From the NCBI RefSeq assembly GCF_040327995.1, contig NZ_JBEPIJ010000003.1, positions 1 to 64,000 of the forward strand: a stretch of DNA of 64,000 bases, given 5' to 3'. Positions 34,296 through 42,977 of the stretch are shown here, piece after piece. The translations under genes and the position numbers were made by a program. Within the stretch, counting starts at the first letter, position 1. The number at the start of each line of letters is the position of its first letter. Origin of the DNA: Solimonas thermocellulolyticum (GTDB taxonomy: Bacteria > Pseudomonadota > Gammaproteobacteria > Nevskiales > Nevskiaceae). The notes under the pieces were generated by a model that was given only the letters and a program-made list of their open reading frames with translations, was not told the DNA's origin and made no database searches.

Positions 34296-35423
34296 TCAGG
34301 CGCCTTCGACGGCTTTCCTCGCGGCTTCGTTCTTGATCTCGCCGCCGTGCGTCAGCACGGTCTTGGCGAGCACCTCGTCGGTCCAGTCGATGCGGATCGC
34401 GCCGTCCTTCACGAACAGCTCGATCAGGTTGTACTGGTTCTTCGCGTACAGCTCGGAGGCGTGCTCGGCGAGCGCCGACGGGATGTTCAGCGGCGCGAGG
34501 ATGGTCACCTGTCCGACCTGCACGGTCTCGCCGGGCTTGCTGTACTCGCAGTTGCCGCCGCCTTCACCCGCCATGTCGACGATGACGGCGCCGTTCTTCA
34601 TGCCCTCGACCTGGGCCTTGGAGATGAGCTTGGGCGACGGCCGCCCCGGGATCGCGGCCGTGGTGATGACGATGTCGGCCTGCTGGATGTGCTTGGTGAC
34701 GACCGCGGCGACCTTCTCTTTTTCCTCGGCCGTCAGCTCGCGCGCATAGCCGCCTTCGCCGCGCGCATCGACGCCGGTGTCGACGAACTTGGCGCCGAGC
34801 GACTCGGCCTGCTCCTTGGTTTCGGGGCGTACGTCGTAGCCTTCCACCATCGCCCCGAGGCGGCGCGCGGTGGCGATCGCCTGCAGACCGGCGACGCCCA
34901 GGCCCATGACCAACACCTTGGCCGGACGGATCGAGCCGACCGCCGTGGTCATCATCGGCAGGATGCGCGCCAGATTGGTCGCGCCCAGCAGCGCGCCGTA
35001 GTAACCCGACAAGGCAGCCTGCGACGACAGCGCGTCCATGGCCTGCGCACGGGTGATGCGCGGCACCAGCTCCATCGCGAAGCAGGTGATCTTCTTGTCA
35101 CGCATCAGCTTGACCAGATCCGGCTCGCGGTGCGCATAGACGAAGGACAGCAGGATGCTGCCTTCCTTCATCGCGTTGACGACGTCGGCGGCCGGCGGCT
35201 GCACCGCGACGACGATGTCGGCGTCCGATACCAGCCCCTGCGGGTTGGCCGCGATCGCGACTTTCTTGTAGGCCTCGTCCGGAATGCGGCTGGCCGTACC
35301 GGCCCCGGCCTGCATGTGAATCTCGCAGCCCAGCCTGACCAGCTTGTCGGCGACGGCGGGCACCATCGCCACGCGCCTTTCGTGGGCGCGCGTTTCCTTG
35401 AGCACGGCGATCTTGACCGGCAT
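34296..35423 (-). CDS. pntAA: NAD(P) transhydrogenase subunit alpha part 1
   Basis: A 375-residue soluble NAD(H)-binding domain I. MPVKIAVLKETRAHERRVA is the typical start, and VLVMGLGVAGLQAIATARRLGA near residue 167 is the dinucleotide-binding fold. The ATG at 35423 has GGGGA six bases upstream; the frame runs on far upstream only as an antisense overlap with nrdJ. It is first in the three-gene pnt operon. Confidence 0.95.
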   Translation of the reverse strand: MPVKIAVLKETRAHERRVAMVPAVADKLVRLGCEIHMQAGAGTASRIPDEAYKKVAIAANPQGLVSDADIVVAVQPPAADVVNAMKEGSILLSFVYAHREPDLVKLMRDKKITCFAMELVPRITRAQAMDALSSQAALSGYYGALLGATNLARILPMMTTAVGSIRPAKVLVMGLGVAGLQAIATARRLGAMVEGYDVRPETKEQAESLGAKFVDTGVDARGEGGYARELTAEEKEKVAAVVTKHIQQADIVITTAAIPGRPSPKLISKAQVEGMKNGAVIVDMAGEGGGNCEYSKPGETVQVGQVTILAPLNIPSALAEHASELYAKNQYNLIELFVKDGAIRIDWTDEVLAKTVLTHGGEIKNEAARKAVEGA

Positions 35424-35585
35424 GTACCAATCCCCTGTGACGAGTATCGAGTTCCCCCAAGCCCTCCGGCCGGCATCCGGCCGAGGCACAAGGAGGCGCA
35501 AGTCTAGCGGATGACCTGGGGAATAACACCCAGTCACCCGGTCGGCACGAGCGCGGCGTGCGGTGTAACATGGACCCGCCAGAGC

Positions 35586-37673
35586 ATGAGTGGCTCGCGG
35601 ATGAAGCCTCGTGCGTCGCAAAAGGACAGCCTGTCCCTGCCGCTGCAAGCGGCCTCGGCGGCGATCGCAAAGGCCAAGTACTTCCAAGCCGGCGAGGACC
35701 TCGACGGGCTGCGCCGCCGGCTCGCGCGTGCGCTGGCCACGAGCGAGGCCGATCCCGGCCGCTGGGAGGAAGCTTTCTACCGTGTGCTGCACCACGCCTG
35801 GCCGGGCGGCCGCATCATGGCCAATGCCGGTGTGATGGCATCCAGGCCCGCGGCCTCGACCATCAACTGCACGGTGTCGCGCACCATCGACGACTCGATG
35901 GCCGGCATCATGCAGGCGGCGAGCGAGGCGGCGCTGACGCTCAAGGCCGGCTGCGGCATCGGCTACGACTTCTCCACGCTGCGCCCGCGCGGTGCGCGGG
36001 TCTGCCGTGCCGGCGCGACCACCAGCGGCCCCTTGCCGTTCATGGACGTGTTCGACGCGATCTGCCGCACCGTCTCCAGCGCCGGTGGCCGTCGCGGCGC
36101 GCAGATGGCTTGCCTGGACATCGGCCATCCGGACATCGAGGCCTTCATCACCGCCAAGCGCGAAGCCGGACGTCTGCGCAGCTTCAACCTATCGTGCCTG
36201 ATCAGCGACGCCTTCATCCAGGCGGTGCGCAGCGACGCCGACTGGCCGTTGGTATTCCCGGCATTCGCACCGGAAATGGGCGGCGCGCTGGTGTGGCGGC
36301 ACTGGCCGCGGCGTGATCCGGCCTACACGGTGGACCACGAGGGCCGCACCGCCTGCCGCGTCTACCGCACGGTCAGGGCACGGTCGCTGTGGCAGCTCGT
36401 GCTACGCTCGACCTACGAGTATTCCGATCCCGGCTTCATCCTGATCGACGAGATCAACCGCACGAACCCATTGTGGTTCTGCGAGGACATCCGCGCGACG
36501 AACCCTTGCGGCGAACAGCCCCTGCCGCCGTTCGGCGCCTGCCTGCTCGGTTCGGTGAATCTCGCCTCGCTGGTGCGGCGGCCGTTTTCACGCGAAGCGC
36601 ATTTCGATTTCGACGGCTATGCGCAGGTGGTGCGGGTATTCGCGCGCATGCTCGACAACGTCGTCGAGCTGCACGGCCTGCCGCTGCCCGAGCAGCGCGC
36701 CGAGATCGTCCGCAAGCGCCGCCACGGCATGGGCTATTTCGGGCTCGGCTCGGCGCTGACCATGCTCGGCATCCGCTACGGCTCGCCGGAGTCGGTGGCA
36801 TTCACCGAGCGTGTGACGCGTCTGCTCGCCATCGAGAACTGGCGCGCGGCGCTGGAACTCGCGCGCGAGAAAGGTCCGGCGCCGGCGCTGGCCGAGGACG
36901 TGGAGATCACGCCGTCCTTGCTCGCGCAGCAGCCGGCGCTCGCGAACGATGGTATCCGGCCCGGGACGATGCTGCCAGCGCGCGTGCTGCATGCGCGCTA
37001 CTCGACGCATCTGCAGCGCATCGCCCAAGCCGATCTCGAACTGGTCGCGCAGCTCGCCGAGGTCGGCGCGCGTTACACGCACGCAACCTCGATCGCGCCG
37101 ACCGGCACCATGGCCGCTTCGGTTGGCAACAACGCCAGCAATGGCATCGAGCCGAGCTTCGCGCACCAGTACACGCGCAACATGATCGTGCCGGGCGAGA
37201 AGGCCAAGCGTGCGGTGCGCATGGAATCGTACGAGCTGCTCGCCTATCGGCATCACGTTGACGCCAAGGTCGATGCCGACGATCTGCCCGAGGTCTTCAC
37301 GGCAACCGCCGCCGGCACCGATCCGCGCGAGCACATCGCGGTGCAGGCCGCGGCGCAGCGCTGGGTCGATGCGGCGATTTCCAAGACCATCAACGTGCCG
37401 ACCGATCTCGGCTTCGCGGACTTCGAGTCGCTCTACGACGCCGCGATCGACCAGGGGCTGAAGGGCTGCACGACCTTCCGCTTCAATCCCGAGGTGCATC
37501 AGGGCGTGCTGGTGACGGATCGCGATCTGGCCGCCACCGAGTATGAGTTCCGTCTCGCCGACGGCCGCAGCGTGCGCCTCCCCGGCGACGCCCAGGTCGA
37601 ATACGAAGGCGGCATCTACACCGCGGCGAATCTCTACGACGCCCTCAAGGAAGGGTTCTACGGCAAGCTCTAA
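35586..37673 (+). CDS. nrdJ: Adenosylcobalamin-dependent ribonucleotide reductase, catalytic part
   Basis: A class II (B12-dependent) ribonucleotide reductase, about 695 residues, that makes deoxyribonucleotides with or without oxygen. Key segments: STINCTVS near residue 95, ATNPCGEQ near residue 305 with the active-site loop cysteine, SIAPTGTMA near residue 505, and LKGCTTFRFNP with the partner cysteine near residue 624. The start is uncertain: ATGs at 35511, 35586 and 35601 are possible, and none has a well-spaced ribosome site. I found no cobalamin riboswitch upstream. The zinc-ribbon C-terminus is encoded separately by the next gene. Confidence 0.9.
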   Translation: MSGSRMKPRASQKDSLSLPLQAASAAIAKAKYFQAGEDLDGLRRRLARALATSEADPGRWEEAFYRVLHHAWPGGRIMANAGVMASRPAASTINCTVSRTIDDSMAGIMQAASEAALTLKAGCGIGYDFSTLRPRGARVCRAGATTSGPLPFMDVFDAICRTVSSAGGRRGAQMACLDIGHPDIEAFITAKREAGRLRSFNLSCLISDAFIQAVRSDADWPLVFPAFAPEMGGALVWRHWPRRDPAYTVDHEGRTACRVYRTVRARSLWQLVLRSTYEYSDPGFILIDEINRTNPLWFCEDIRATNPCGEQPLPPFGACLLGSVNLASLVRRPFSREAHFDFDGYAQVVRVFARMLDNVVELHGLPLPEQRAEIVRKRRHGMGYFGLGSALTMLGIRYGSPESVAFTERVTRLLAIENWRAALELAREKGPAPALAEDVEITPSLLAQQPALANDGIRPGTMLPARVLHARYSTHLQRIAQADLELVAQLAEVGARYTHATSIAPTGTMAASVGNNASNGIEPSFAHQYTRNMIVPGEKAKRAVRMESYELLAYRHHVDAKVDADDLPEVFTATAAGTDPREHIAVQAAAQRWVDAAISKTINVPTDLGFADFESLYDAAIDQGLKGCTTFRFNPEVHQGVLVTDRDLAATEYEFRLADGRSVRLPGDAQVEYEGGIYTAANLYDALKEGFYGKL

Positions 37674-37680
37674 CAGCAGC

Positions 37681-37712
37681 TTCCAGTTGGCAGTTTCCAG
37701 TCAACGGTGACG
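37681..37712. repeat. TTCCAG-type dispersed intergenic repeat, copy 2
   Basis: Two TTCCAGT units (37681-37687 and 37695-37701) fill most of the short gap between the two nrdJ genes and are followed by CAACGGTGACGGC. The unit and what follows resemble the copy at 19231-19282. Confidence 0.5.
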
Positions 37713-37722
37713 GCGAAAAGGC

Positions 37723-38481
37723 ATGACCAAGAAAACCAAATCCACCCGCATCGACCAGCCCATCGTCGGCTGGTCGGTGCTGCGCCGGGCGCCGGCGAAC
37801 GAGATCGCCGACCTCGACCCTTTGTCGCTGCGCATCGACAAGCGCGAGGACGGGAGCTGGGAGTCGGTCACGACCAAGATCACGCTGACCTCGGCCAGCG
37901 GGACCAAGACGATCTACTTCGTCATCGGCTTCGGCGTCGTCTGCGGACGCATGAACGGCAAGCCGGTCTGCATCGAGCGGCCGCTGGAGTTCTTCGTGCC
38001 GGCCGGGCAGACCGCGGCCGAGCATCAGTGGGTGTCGGCGACCATGCGCACGCTGTCGCTGGCGGCGCGCGGCGGCTTCCTGGTCAAGGCCCTGGCCGAT
38101 CTGCGCAAGGTGTCCTGGGACCGCGGCCCGGTCTGGTACGGCAAGAACCGCGCCGGCAAGAGCCTGGTGCACGACTCCGAGGTCGCCGCCATCGCCTGGG
38201 CGATCCAGCAGGAACTGACCAAGCGCGGGTTTCTCGACGAACACGGCAACGAGCGCCCGCTCGCGGCGCTCGCCGCGCGGTACGCGCGTATGCGCCAGTA
38301 CCGCGACGCGCTGCCGCTCGACAATCCGCATATTGCGGTGAACGCCGCCCGGGCCGATGCCGTGCCCGTGTCGACCGTGCCGGTCGTCGACCGCTGCCCC
38401 GACCCCGACTGCCGCGGCGAGATGGTGATGAAGGACGGCTGTCCGACCTGCCTGGACTGCGGCTACTCCAAATGCGGCTGA
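37723..38481 (+). CDS. nrdJb: NrdJb-like C-terminal companion of class II ribonucleotide reductase
   Basis: A 252-residue protein encoded 49 bases after nrdJ. It has a TSCPD-like domain (ITLTSASGTKTIYFVIGFG...SATMRTLSLAARGG) and a C-terminal zinc ribbon with CPDPDC, CPTC and a final DCGYSKCG. In single-chain class II reductases this part is fused to the catalytic domain and its last cysteine pair re-reduces the active site. Pseudomonas has the same split into NrdJa and NrdJb. The protein therefore probably completes the enzyme in trans. Confidence 0.8.
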   Translation: MTKKTKSTRIDQPIVGWSVLRRAPANEIADLDPLSLRIDKREDGSWESVTTKITLTSASGTKTIYFVIGFGVVCGRMNGKPVCIERPLEFFVPAGQTAAEHQWVSATMRTLSLAARGGFLVKALADLRKVSWDRGPVWYGKNRAGKSLVHDSEVAAIAWAIQQELTKRGFLDEHGNERPLAALAARYARMRQYRDALPLDNPHIAVNAARADAVPVSTVPVVDRCPDPDCRGEMVMKDGCPTCLDCGYSKCG

Positions 38482-38525
38482 GGTGCGCCTGGTCTGGGTG
38501 TGCGCCGTGCGTCCGATCCCGGCTC

Positions 38526-39818
38526 TTAGGCCCGGTTACCGGACCAGTCCAGATCCTTGGTTTCGCCGGTCGCCCACATCGCGGCGAAGCTCAGCAGTGC
38601 GGCGGCCGTGAGGTAGTAGCCGACGAATTCGAGGCCGTGGTTGCGGGCGAGCCAGGTCGCGATGTACGGCGCCAGTGACGCGCCGAAGATGCCGGCGAGG
38701 TTGAAGCTCAGCGAGGCGCCGGTGTAGCGCACCGCGGTCGGATACAGCTCAGAGAGGATGGTGCCGAGCGGGCCATAGGTGTAGCCCATCAGCGTGAGGC
38801 CGATGATCAGCGTCGCCAGCACGCCGGCGGTGCCGGAGTGCAGCAGCGGTGCGAGCACGAGGCCGAACACGGCGATGCCGGCGCTGACCCACAGCAGCGT
38901 GCGGCGACGGCCGTGGCGGTCGGCGTACAGCGCCGAGAACGGGATCGTCAGGCCGAAGAAAACGATGCCGACGAGCTGCAGCACGAGGAACTCGCTGCGC
39001 GAATAGCCGAGCGCGGTCGTGCCCCAGGTCAGCGTGAACACCGTCATCAGATAGAACAGCACGAAGGTCGCCAGGGCGATCGCGGTGCCGAGGATCAGCG
39101 CGCGGCCATGGTGGCGCACGACACTCGCCATCGGCAGGCGCACGCGCGCCTCCTGTTCCAGCGCCTTCTGAAACACCGGCGTCTCCGCGATGCGCAACCG
39201 CACCCACAGGCCGACCAGCACCAGCACCGCGCTGGCCAGAAACGGGATGCGCCAGCCCCAGGAAAAGAACTGCTCGTCGCTGAGCACGCCGGAGAGGATC
39301 AGGAAGATTCCGCTCGACCCGATGAAGCCCAGCGGTGCGCCGAGCTGCGGGAACATGCCGTACCAGGCGCGCTTGCCGGGCGGCGCGTTCTCGGTCGCCA
39401 GCAGCACGGCGCCGCCCCATTCGCCGCCCAGCCCCAGGCCCTGGCCGAAACGGCACAGCGCCAGCAGCAGCGGCGCGACGATGCCGACTTGCGCGTAGGT
39501 CGGCAGCAGGCCGATGACGACGGTCGAGATGCCCATCGTCAGCAGCGCCGCGACCAGCGTCGCCTTGCGGCCGATGCGATCGCCGAAGTGGCCGAACAGC
39601 GCCGAGCCCAGCGGTCGTGCGAAGAAGGCGATCGCAAAGGTGGCGAGCGACTGCAGCATCGACGAGGTCGGATCCCCGGCCGGGAAGAACAGCGTCGGGA
39701 ACACCAGCACCGCGGCGGTGGCGTAGATGTAGAAGTCGAAGAACTCGATCGTCGTGCCGATCAGGCTCGCGAACAGCACGCGTCGCGGCGAATTGCCGCC
39801 GTTGTGGACAGCGCTCAT
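38526..39818 (-). CDS. MHS-family MFS transporter
   Basis: A 430-residue major facilitator with twelve hydrophobic helices. The start IGTTIEFFDFYIYATAA and the loop FGHFGDRIGRKATLV are signatures of the metabolite:H+ symporter group, whose members carry proline/betaine, citrate, shikimate or similar acids. The start is the ATG at 39818, with GGGAG upstream; the open frame continues without a better start. It converges on nrdJb with a 44-base gap. The substrate cannot be told from sequence; an osmolyte is one option. Confidence 0.88.
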   Translation of the reverse strand: MSAVHNGGNSPRRVLFASLIGTTIEFFDFYIYATAAVLVFPTLFFPAGDPTSSMLQSLATFAIAFFARPLGSALFGHFGDRIGRKATLVAALLTMGISTVVIGLLPTYAQVGIVAPLLLALCRFGQGLGLGGEWGGAVLLATENAPPGKRAWYGMFPQLGAPLGFIGSSGIFLILSGVLSDEQFFSWGWRIPFLASAVLVLVGLWVRLRIAETPVFQKALEQEARVRLPMASVVRHHGRALILGTAIALATFVLFYLMTVFTLTWGTTALGYSRSEFLVLQLVGIVFFGLTIPFSALYADRHGRRRTLLWVSAGIAVFGLVLAPLLHSGTAGVLATLIIGLTLMGYTYGPLGTILSELYPTAVRYTGASLSFNLAGIFGASLAPYIATWLARNHGLEFVGYYLTAAALLSFAAMWATGETKDLDWSGNRA

Positions 39819-39939
39819 CGTGTGGAAATCTCCCGGCCGGTTGCTCCGGCGCGCGCCGATTGTGCGGCAGGGCTGAGGGCGCGCGCCACGGCAAAGAAAT
39901 CCGCGATGATGGGCGCCCGGTCCAGATCGGAGAATGCCC

Positions 39940-40185
39940 ATGCGCCCGCTGTCCTTCGCGCTGCCTGCCCTCGTGCTCATGGCGTTGCTCGGCGCCTGCC
40001 AAGACCGCGACCCGCCGCCGCCGATGGAGCCGGTCGAAGGTCGGAAGGAAACCCGCGGCATCCGCAACACCGAGGCCATCGGCTACGCCGGCGATGCCAT
40101 CGCCGACGAGGTCGACGCCGCGCTCGATGCCATGGATGAACGCACCTCGCAGCTCGACGCTGCCATCGAAGCGCAGACGCCATGA
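39940..40185 (+). CDS. Small putative lipoprotein
   Basis: An 81-residue protein with a lipoprotein signal peptide (lipobox LLGAC, Cys20) and a short acidic, helical mature part (IADEVDAALDAMDERTSQLDAAI). The ATG at 39940 is preferred because GGAGA stands eight bases before it; the ATG at 39934 is too close. No family is recognised. It lies alone between a divergent transporter gene and the convergent OmpA-family gene. Confidence 0.6.
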   Translation: MRPLSFALPALVLMALLGACQDRDPPPPMEPVEGRKETRGIRNTEAIGYAGDAIADEVDAALDAMDERTSQLDAAIEAQTP

Positions 40186-40218
40186 AAAATGCGGGCGCCG
40201 CGTTCGCGACGCCCGCAT
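40185..40218 (-). terminator. Rho-independent terminator of the OmpA-family gene
   Basis: A 9-bp stem ATGCGGGCG / CGCCCGCAT (40189-40197 with 40210-40218) is followed on the minus strand by TTTTT (complement of 40185-40189). It lies just downstream of the OmpA-family gene and touches the last base of the small lipoprotein gene's stop codon. Confidence 0.75.
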
Positions 40219-40240
40219 CGGCGATACGCTCGAAGCCGCG

Positions 40241-41685
40241 TCAGTCGCGGACTTTCAGCTCCACGCGCCGGTTGAGGCTGCGGCCTTCCTCGGTCTCGTT
40301 GCTGGCGATGGGCTGCGACTCGCCGTAACCCACCGGCTGCATGCGGCTGGCCGGCACGCCCTGATCGACCAGATAGCGCTTCACCGCATTGGCGCGGCGC
40401 TCGGACAACCCGAGGTTGTACGCCTCGGTGCCGATCCAGTCGGTATGTCCCTCGACGTCGACGTTGATGTTCGGATAGGCCTTCAGCGTACCGGCGACGT
40501 CGTTGAGGATCAGGCGCGCCTCGGGGGTGAGCCGGTCGGAGTCGAATTCGAAGTTCACGCCGCGCAGGATGAAGCGGCCTTCGAGCGCGCAGCCGCGCTC
40601 GTCGACGCGTTCGCCCGGCCGCGGCTTGCGACAGTCGCCTTCGGGCGCGCAGCCGTCCGGCAGCACCTTGAGGCCCGGCGGCGTGTTCGGGCATTCGTCG
40701 AGATAGTCGGGGATGCCGTCACCGTCCGAATCCAGCGGGCAGTTGTCGGGACCGACCGGAATGCCGGGCGGCGTGTCGGGACACCGAATCTCCGGCGCCG
40801 CGGCCGGGGCCACGTAGGGCACCGTCGCCGGCGCGGCTGCCGGCGGCGCCGGACGCTCGGCTGGCGCGAAGGTGTAGCGCAAGCCCAAGCCGAGTTGGTG
40901 GGCCTGATACTCGGTGCTCAGCGTGCCGCCGTCGCGGGTACGGTACTCCGGGTCGTTGGCGCCGGCGTAGCGATAATCCAGCGACAACGCCGCACGCTCG
41001 GACAGCGCAAAACCGACGCCGGCGCCCAGTTGCCAGGCGAAGCCAGTGTCGTCGGCATCCTCGTCGCCGGAGATGCTCGAACGCTGCACTCCGATACCGC
41101 CGCCGAGGTAAGGGTACGCTGCCTTCGGGATTGAAGTCCTGCCAGACGTTGGCCATCGCCCGCAGCGTGTCGAGACTGCTGCTGGAGCGTACCGTCGTGC
41201 TGCTGCCGCCCGCGGAGGTCAGCGTGACCTCGTCCCAGTCGTTCTCGCCATAGGCGAGGCTGAACTCCGGGCGCAGCCCGGTCATGGTGCGGTAGCCTAG
41301 CACCAGTTCCGCCGCCCAGCCGGTCTCGTAGCTAATTTTCGTGCGCAGACGCTCGCCGGGGGTGGGATCGGTGGGGTCGGTGCCAGGCGTGCCGCCACCG
41401 ACGAGGCCGAGCAGGCAGCCTTGCGGGCTGAGCCAGCGAGCCCAGGCCGAGCAGGTCGCCGAGCAGGCAAGTCTGCCCCGGCGTTCCTGGCGCGCCCGGG
41501 TCCCCCGGAATCACGATTTCGCCGTCCGACTCCGCCAAGGCGCTGGCGTAGCCGCCGATCCCGTAGTACCAGCCGGCGTCGGGGGCCGCGGCCCAGGCCG
41601 TCGCGCTGGTCAGCAGGCTCACCGTCGCCAGACAGCCGGCTGCGCAGCCGAGCGCCACGGATTCCCAACATGATTTCTCCGCCAT
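40241..41685 (-). pseudogene. OmpA-family outer-membrane protein, two frameshifts
   Basis: Three minus-strand frames join to one protein. The first, from the ATG at 41685 with GGAG upstream, encodes a signal peptide and the first barrel strands (DAGWYYGIGGY) to about 41435. The second continues with CLLGLVGGGTPG through LGYRTMTGLRPEFSLAYGENDWDEV to about 41120. The third starts AYPYLGGGIGVQRSS and carries the rest: a barrel end, a TSP3-like DSDGDGIPD segment and the OmpA peptidoglycan-binding domain (VNFEFDSDRL, GHTDWIGTEAYN, NRRVELKV) to the stop at 40241. Both shifts are +1. All parts are well conserved, so this is a recent mutation or a sequence error. Confidence 0.75.
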
Positions 41686-41871
41686 CGATGCACTCCACCC
41701 CGACAAGGTCTTGTGTTTTGCGTCGCCGCGGTGTTCAGCCGCCGAGCGCAGAGACTGGCGACTGGGTAGCGAGCTGATCGCTGGCCATCATTCTAGGGGC
41801 CGGCCGCCCCGGCTGGGGAGTGGGGTGGGCGCGCGTCACGAGGGCGACCCGGTGCGCTGGCGCGGGGCCGG

Positions 41872-42813
41872 CTACCACGCCGGCGGCGCGTGCTCGCGGT
41901 GGTGGACCAGGATGCGCCGGTACGGTTCCGGATCCTTGATGTGCACCACGTCGCCTTCGCGCGGGAAGGTCCAGTCGTAGAGCCTTGACAACCAGAAGCG
42001 CAGCGCGGCGGCGCGCAGCACCAACGGCCACTGCGCGCGTTCGGCCTCGCTCAGCTCACGGCGCGCGCGGTAGGCCGCGGTCATTGCCTGCCAGCGCGCC
42101 GGGTTGAGTCGGCCGTCGGGCTCGAAGCACCAGTCGTTGAGTGTGACCGCGAGATCGTAGGCCAGCGCGTCGTTGCAGGCGTAATAGAAATCGATGACGC
42201 CGGTCAGGCGATCGTCGACGAACAACACGTTGTCGCGGAACAGGTCGGCGTGAATCACGCCCTGCGGTAGCGCACCCAGATCGAGCCGCGCCTGTGCCGC
42301 GAGCTCGTCCTCGATCAGCGCGCGCACCGCGGCGTCCGTCGTCTTCTGCGCCAGCAGGCGCCCGGTTTGTTCGCGCCAGGCCGCGCCGCGGGCGTTCGCG
42401 CAGCGGCCCGGGTAGGACAAACCGATCACGTGCAGCTCGCCGAGCGCCCGACCGACCTGTCGGCACTGTTCCAGGTCGGGGAACAGCACGCTCTGGCCGG
42501 TGAGCCGCCGCACCAGCGCGGCCGGCTTGCCATTGAGGCTGGTGAGCGCGCCGCCGGCGCGCGTGTGCAGCGGCATGGCGCTGGCAAAGCCGTGTGCCGC
42601 CAGATGCTCCATCAAGCCGAGGAAGAACGGCAAGTCGTCGACGTTGAGCCGCTCGAACAGTGTCAGCACCCAGCGCCCGTCCGTCGTGTCGACGAAGTAG
42701 TTGGTGTTCTCGACGCCCTCGCCGATGCCCTGAAAACCGATCAGCTCGCCGACCGGATACTGCTTCAAGAATTCACGCAGCTCGGCGTGGCTGACTTTGG
42801 TGAAGACGCTCAT
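41872..42813 (-). CDS. thrB: Homoserine kinase (APH-fold, ThrB type II)
   Basis: A 313-residue kinase with the aminoglycoside-phosphotransferase/choline-kinase fold that serves as homoserine kinase in many proteobacteria. GEGVENTNYFVDT near residue 31 is the nucleotide-binding part. VIHADLFRDNVLF near residue 189 is the catalytic loop, and GVIDFYYA near residue 208 binds metal. It phosphorylates homoserine on the way to threonine. The ATG at 42813 is followed upstream by a short 7-base tandem repeat rather than a good ribosome site. Confidence 0.9.
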   Translation of the reverse strand: MSVFTKVSHAELREFLKQYPVGELIGFQGIGEGVENTNYFVDTTDGRWVLTLFERLNVDDLPFFLGLMEHLAAHGFASAMPLHTRAGGALTSLNGKPAALVRRLTGQSVLFPDLEQCRQVGRALGELHVIGLSYPGRCANARGAAWREQTGRLLAQKTTDAAVRALIEDELAAQARLDLGALPQGVIHADLFRDNVLFVDDRLTGVIDFYYACNDALAYDLAVTLNDWCFEPDGRLNPARWQAMTAAYRARRELSEAERAQWPLVLRAAALRFWLSRLYDWTFPREGDVVHIKDPEPYRRILVHHREHAPPAW

Positions 42814-42834
42814 GAGACGCGAAACGTGAGACGT
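42814..42834. repeat. Three 7-base tandem units before thrB
   Basis: GAGACGC-GAAACGT-GAGACGT stands directly before the thrB start codon (on the plus strand), where a ribosome site would be expected. It is a different unit from the TTCCAG repeats but has the same 7-base period. Confidence 0.4.
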
Positions 42835-42977
42835 GGGGCGGAGCTTATGCTGGTTTGGGAAGTCGCGGCCATGGGTGAGCCGCGTAGCCGCGAACGCTGC
42901 GCCAGGGATGGCGCGGCTGGACCGCTGCGCGCAGCAGGATTGTGCAGCACCCGGGGCCGCGGTTTGACGGGCCGCCT

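Noticed and set aside
32441..34336. A 631-residue plus-strand open frame rich in His, Asp and Gln
   Set aside because: Antisense to pntB and pntAB. The composition is the mirror of membrane-protein codons.
35424..35585. Possible cobalamin riboswitch before nrdJ
   Set aside because: No B12-box-like sequence and no suitable fold is visible in the 160 bases available.
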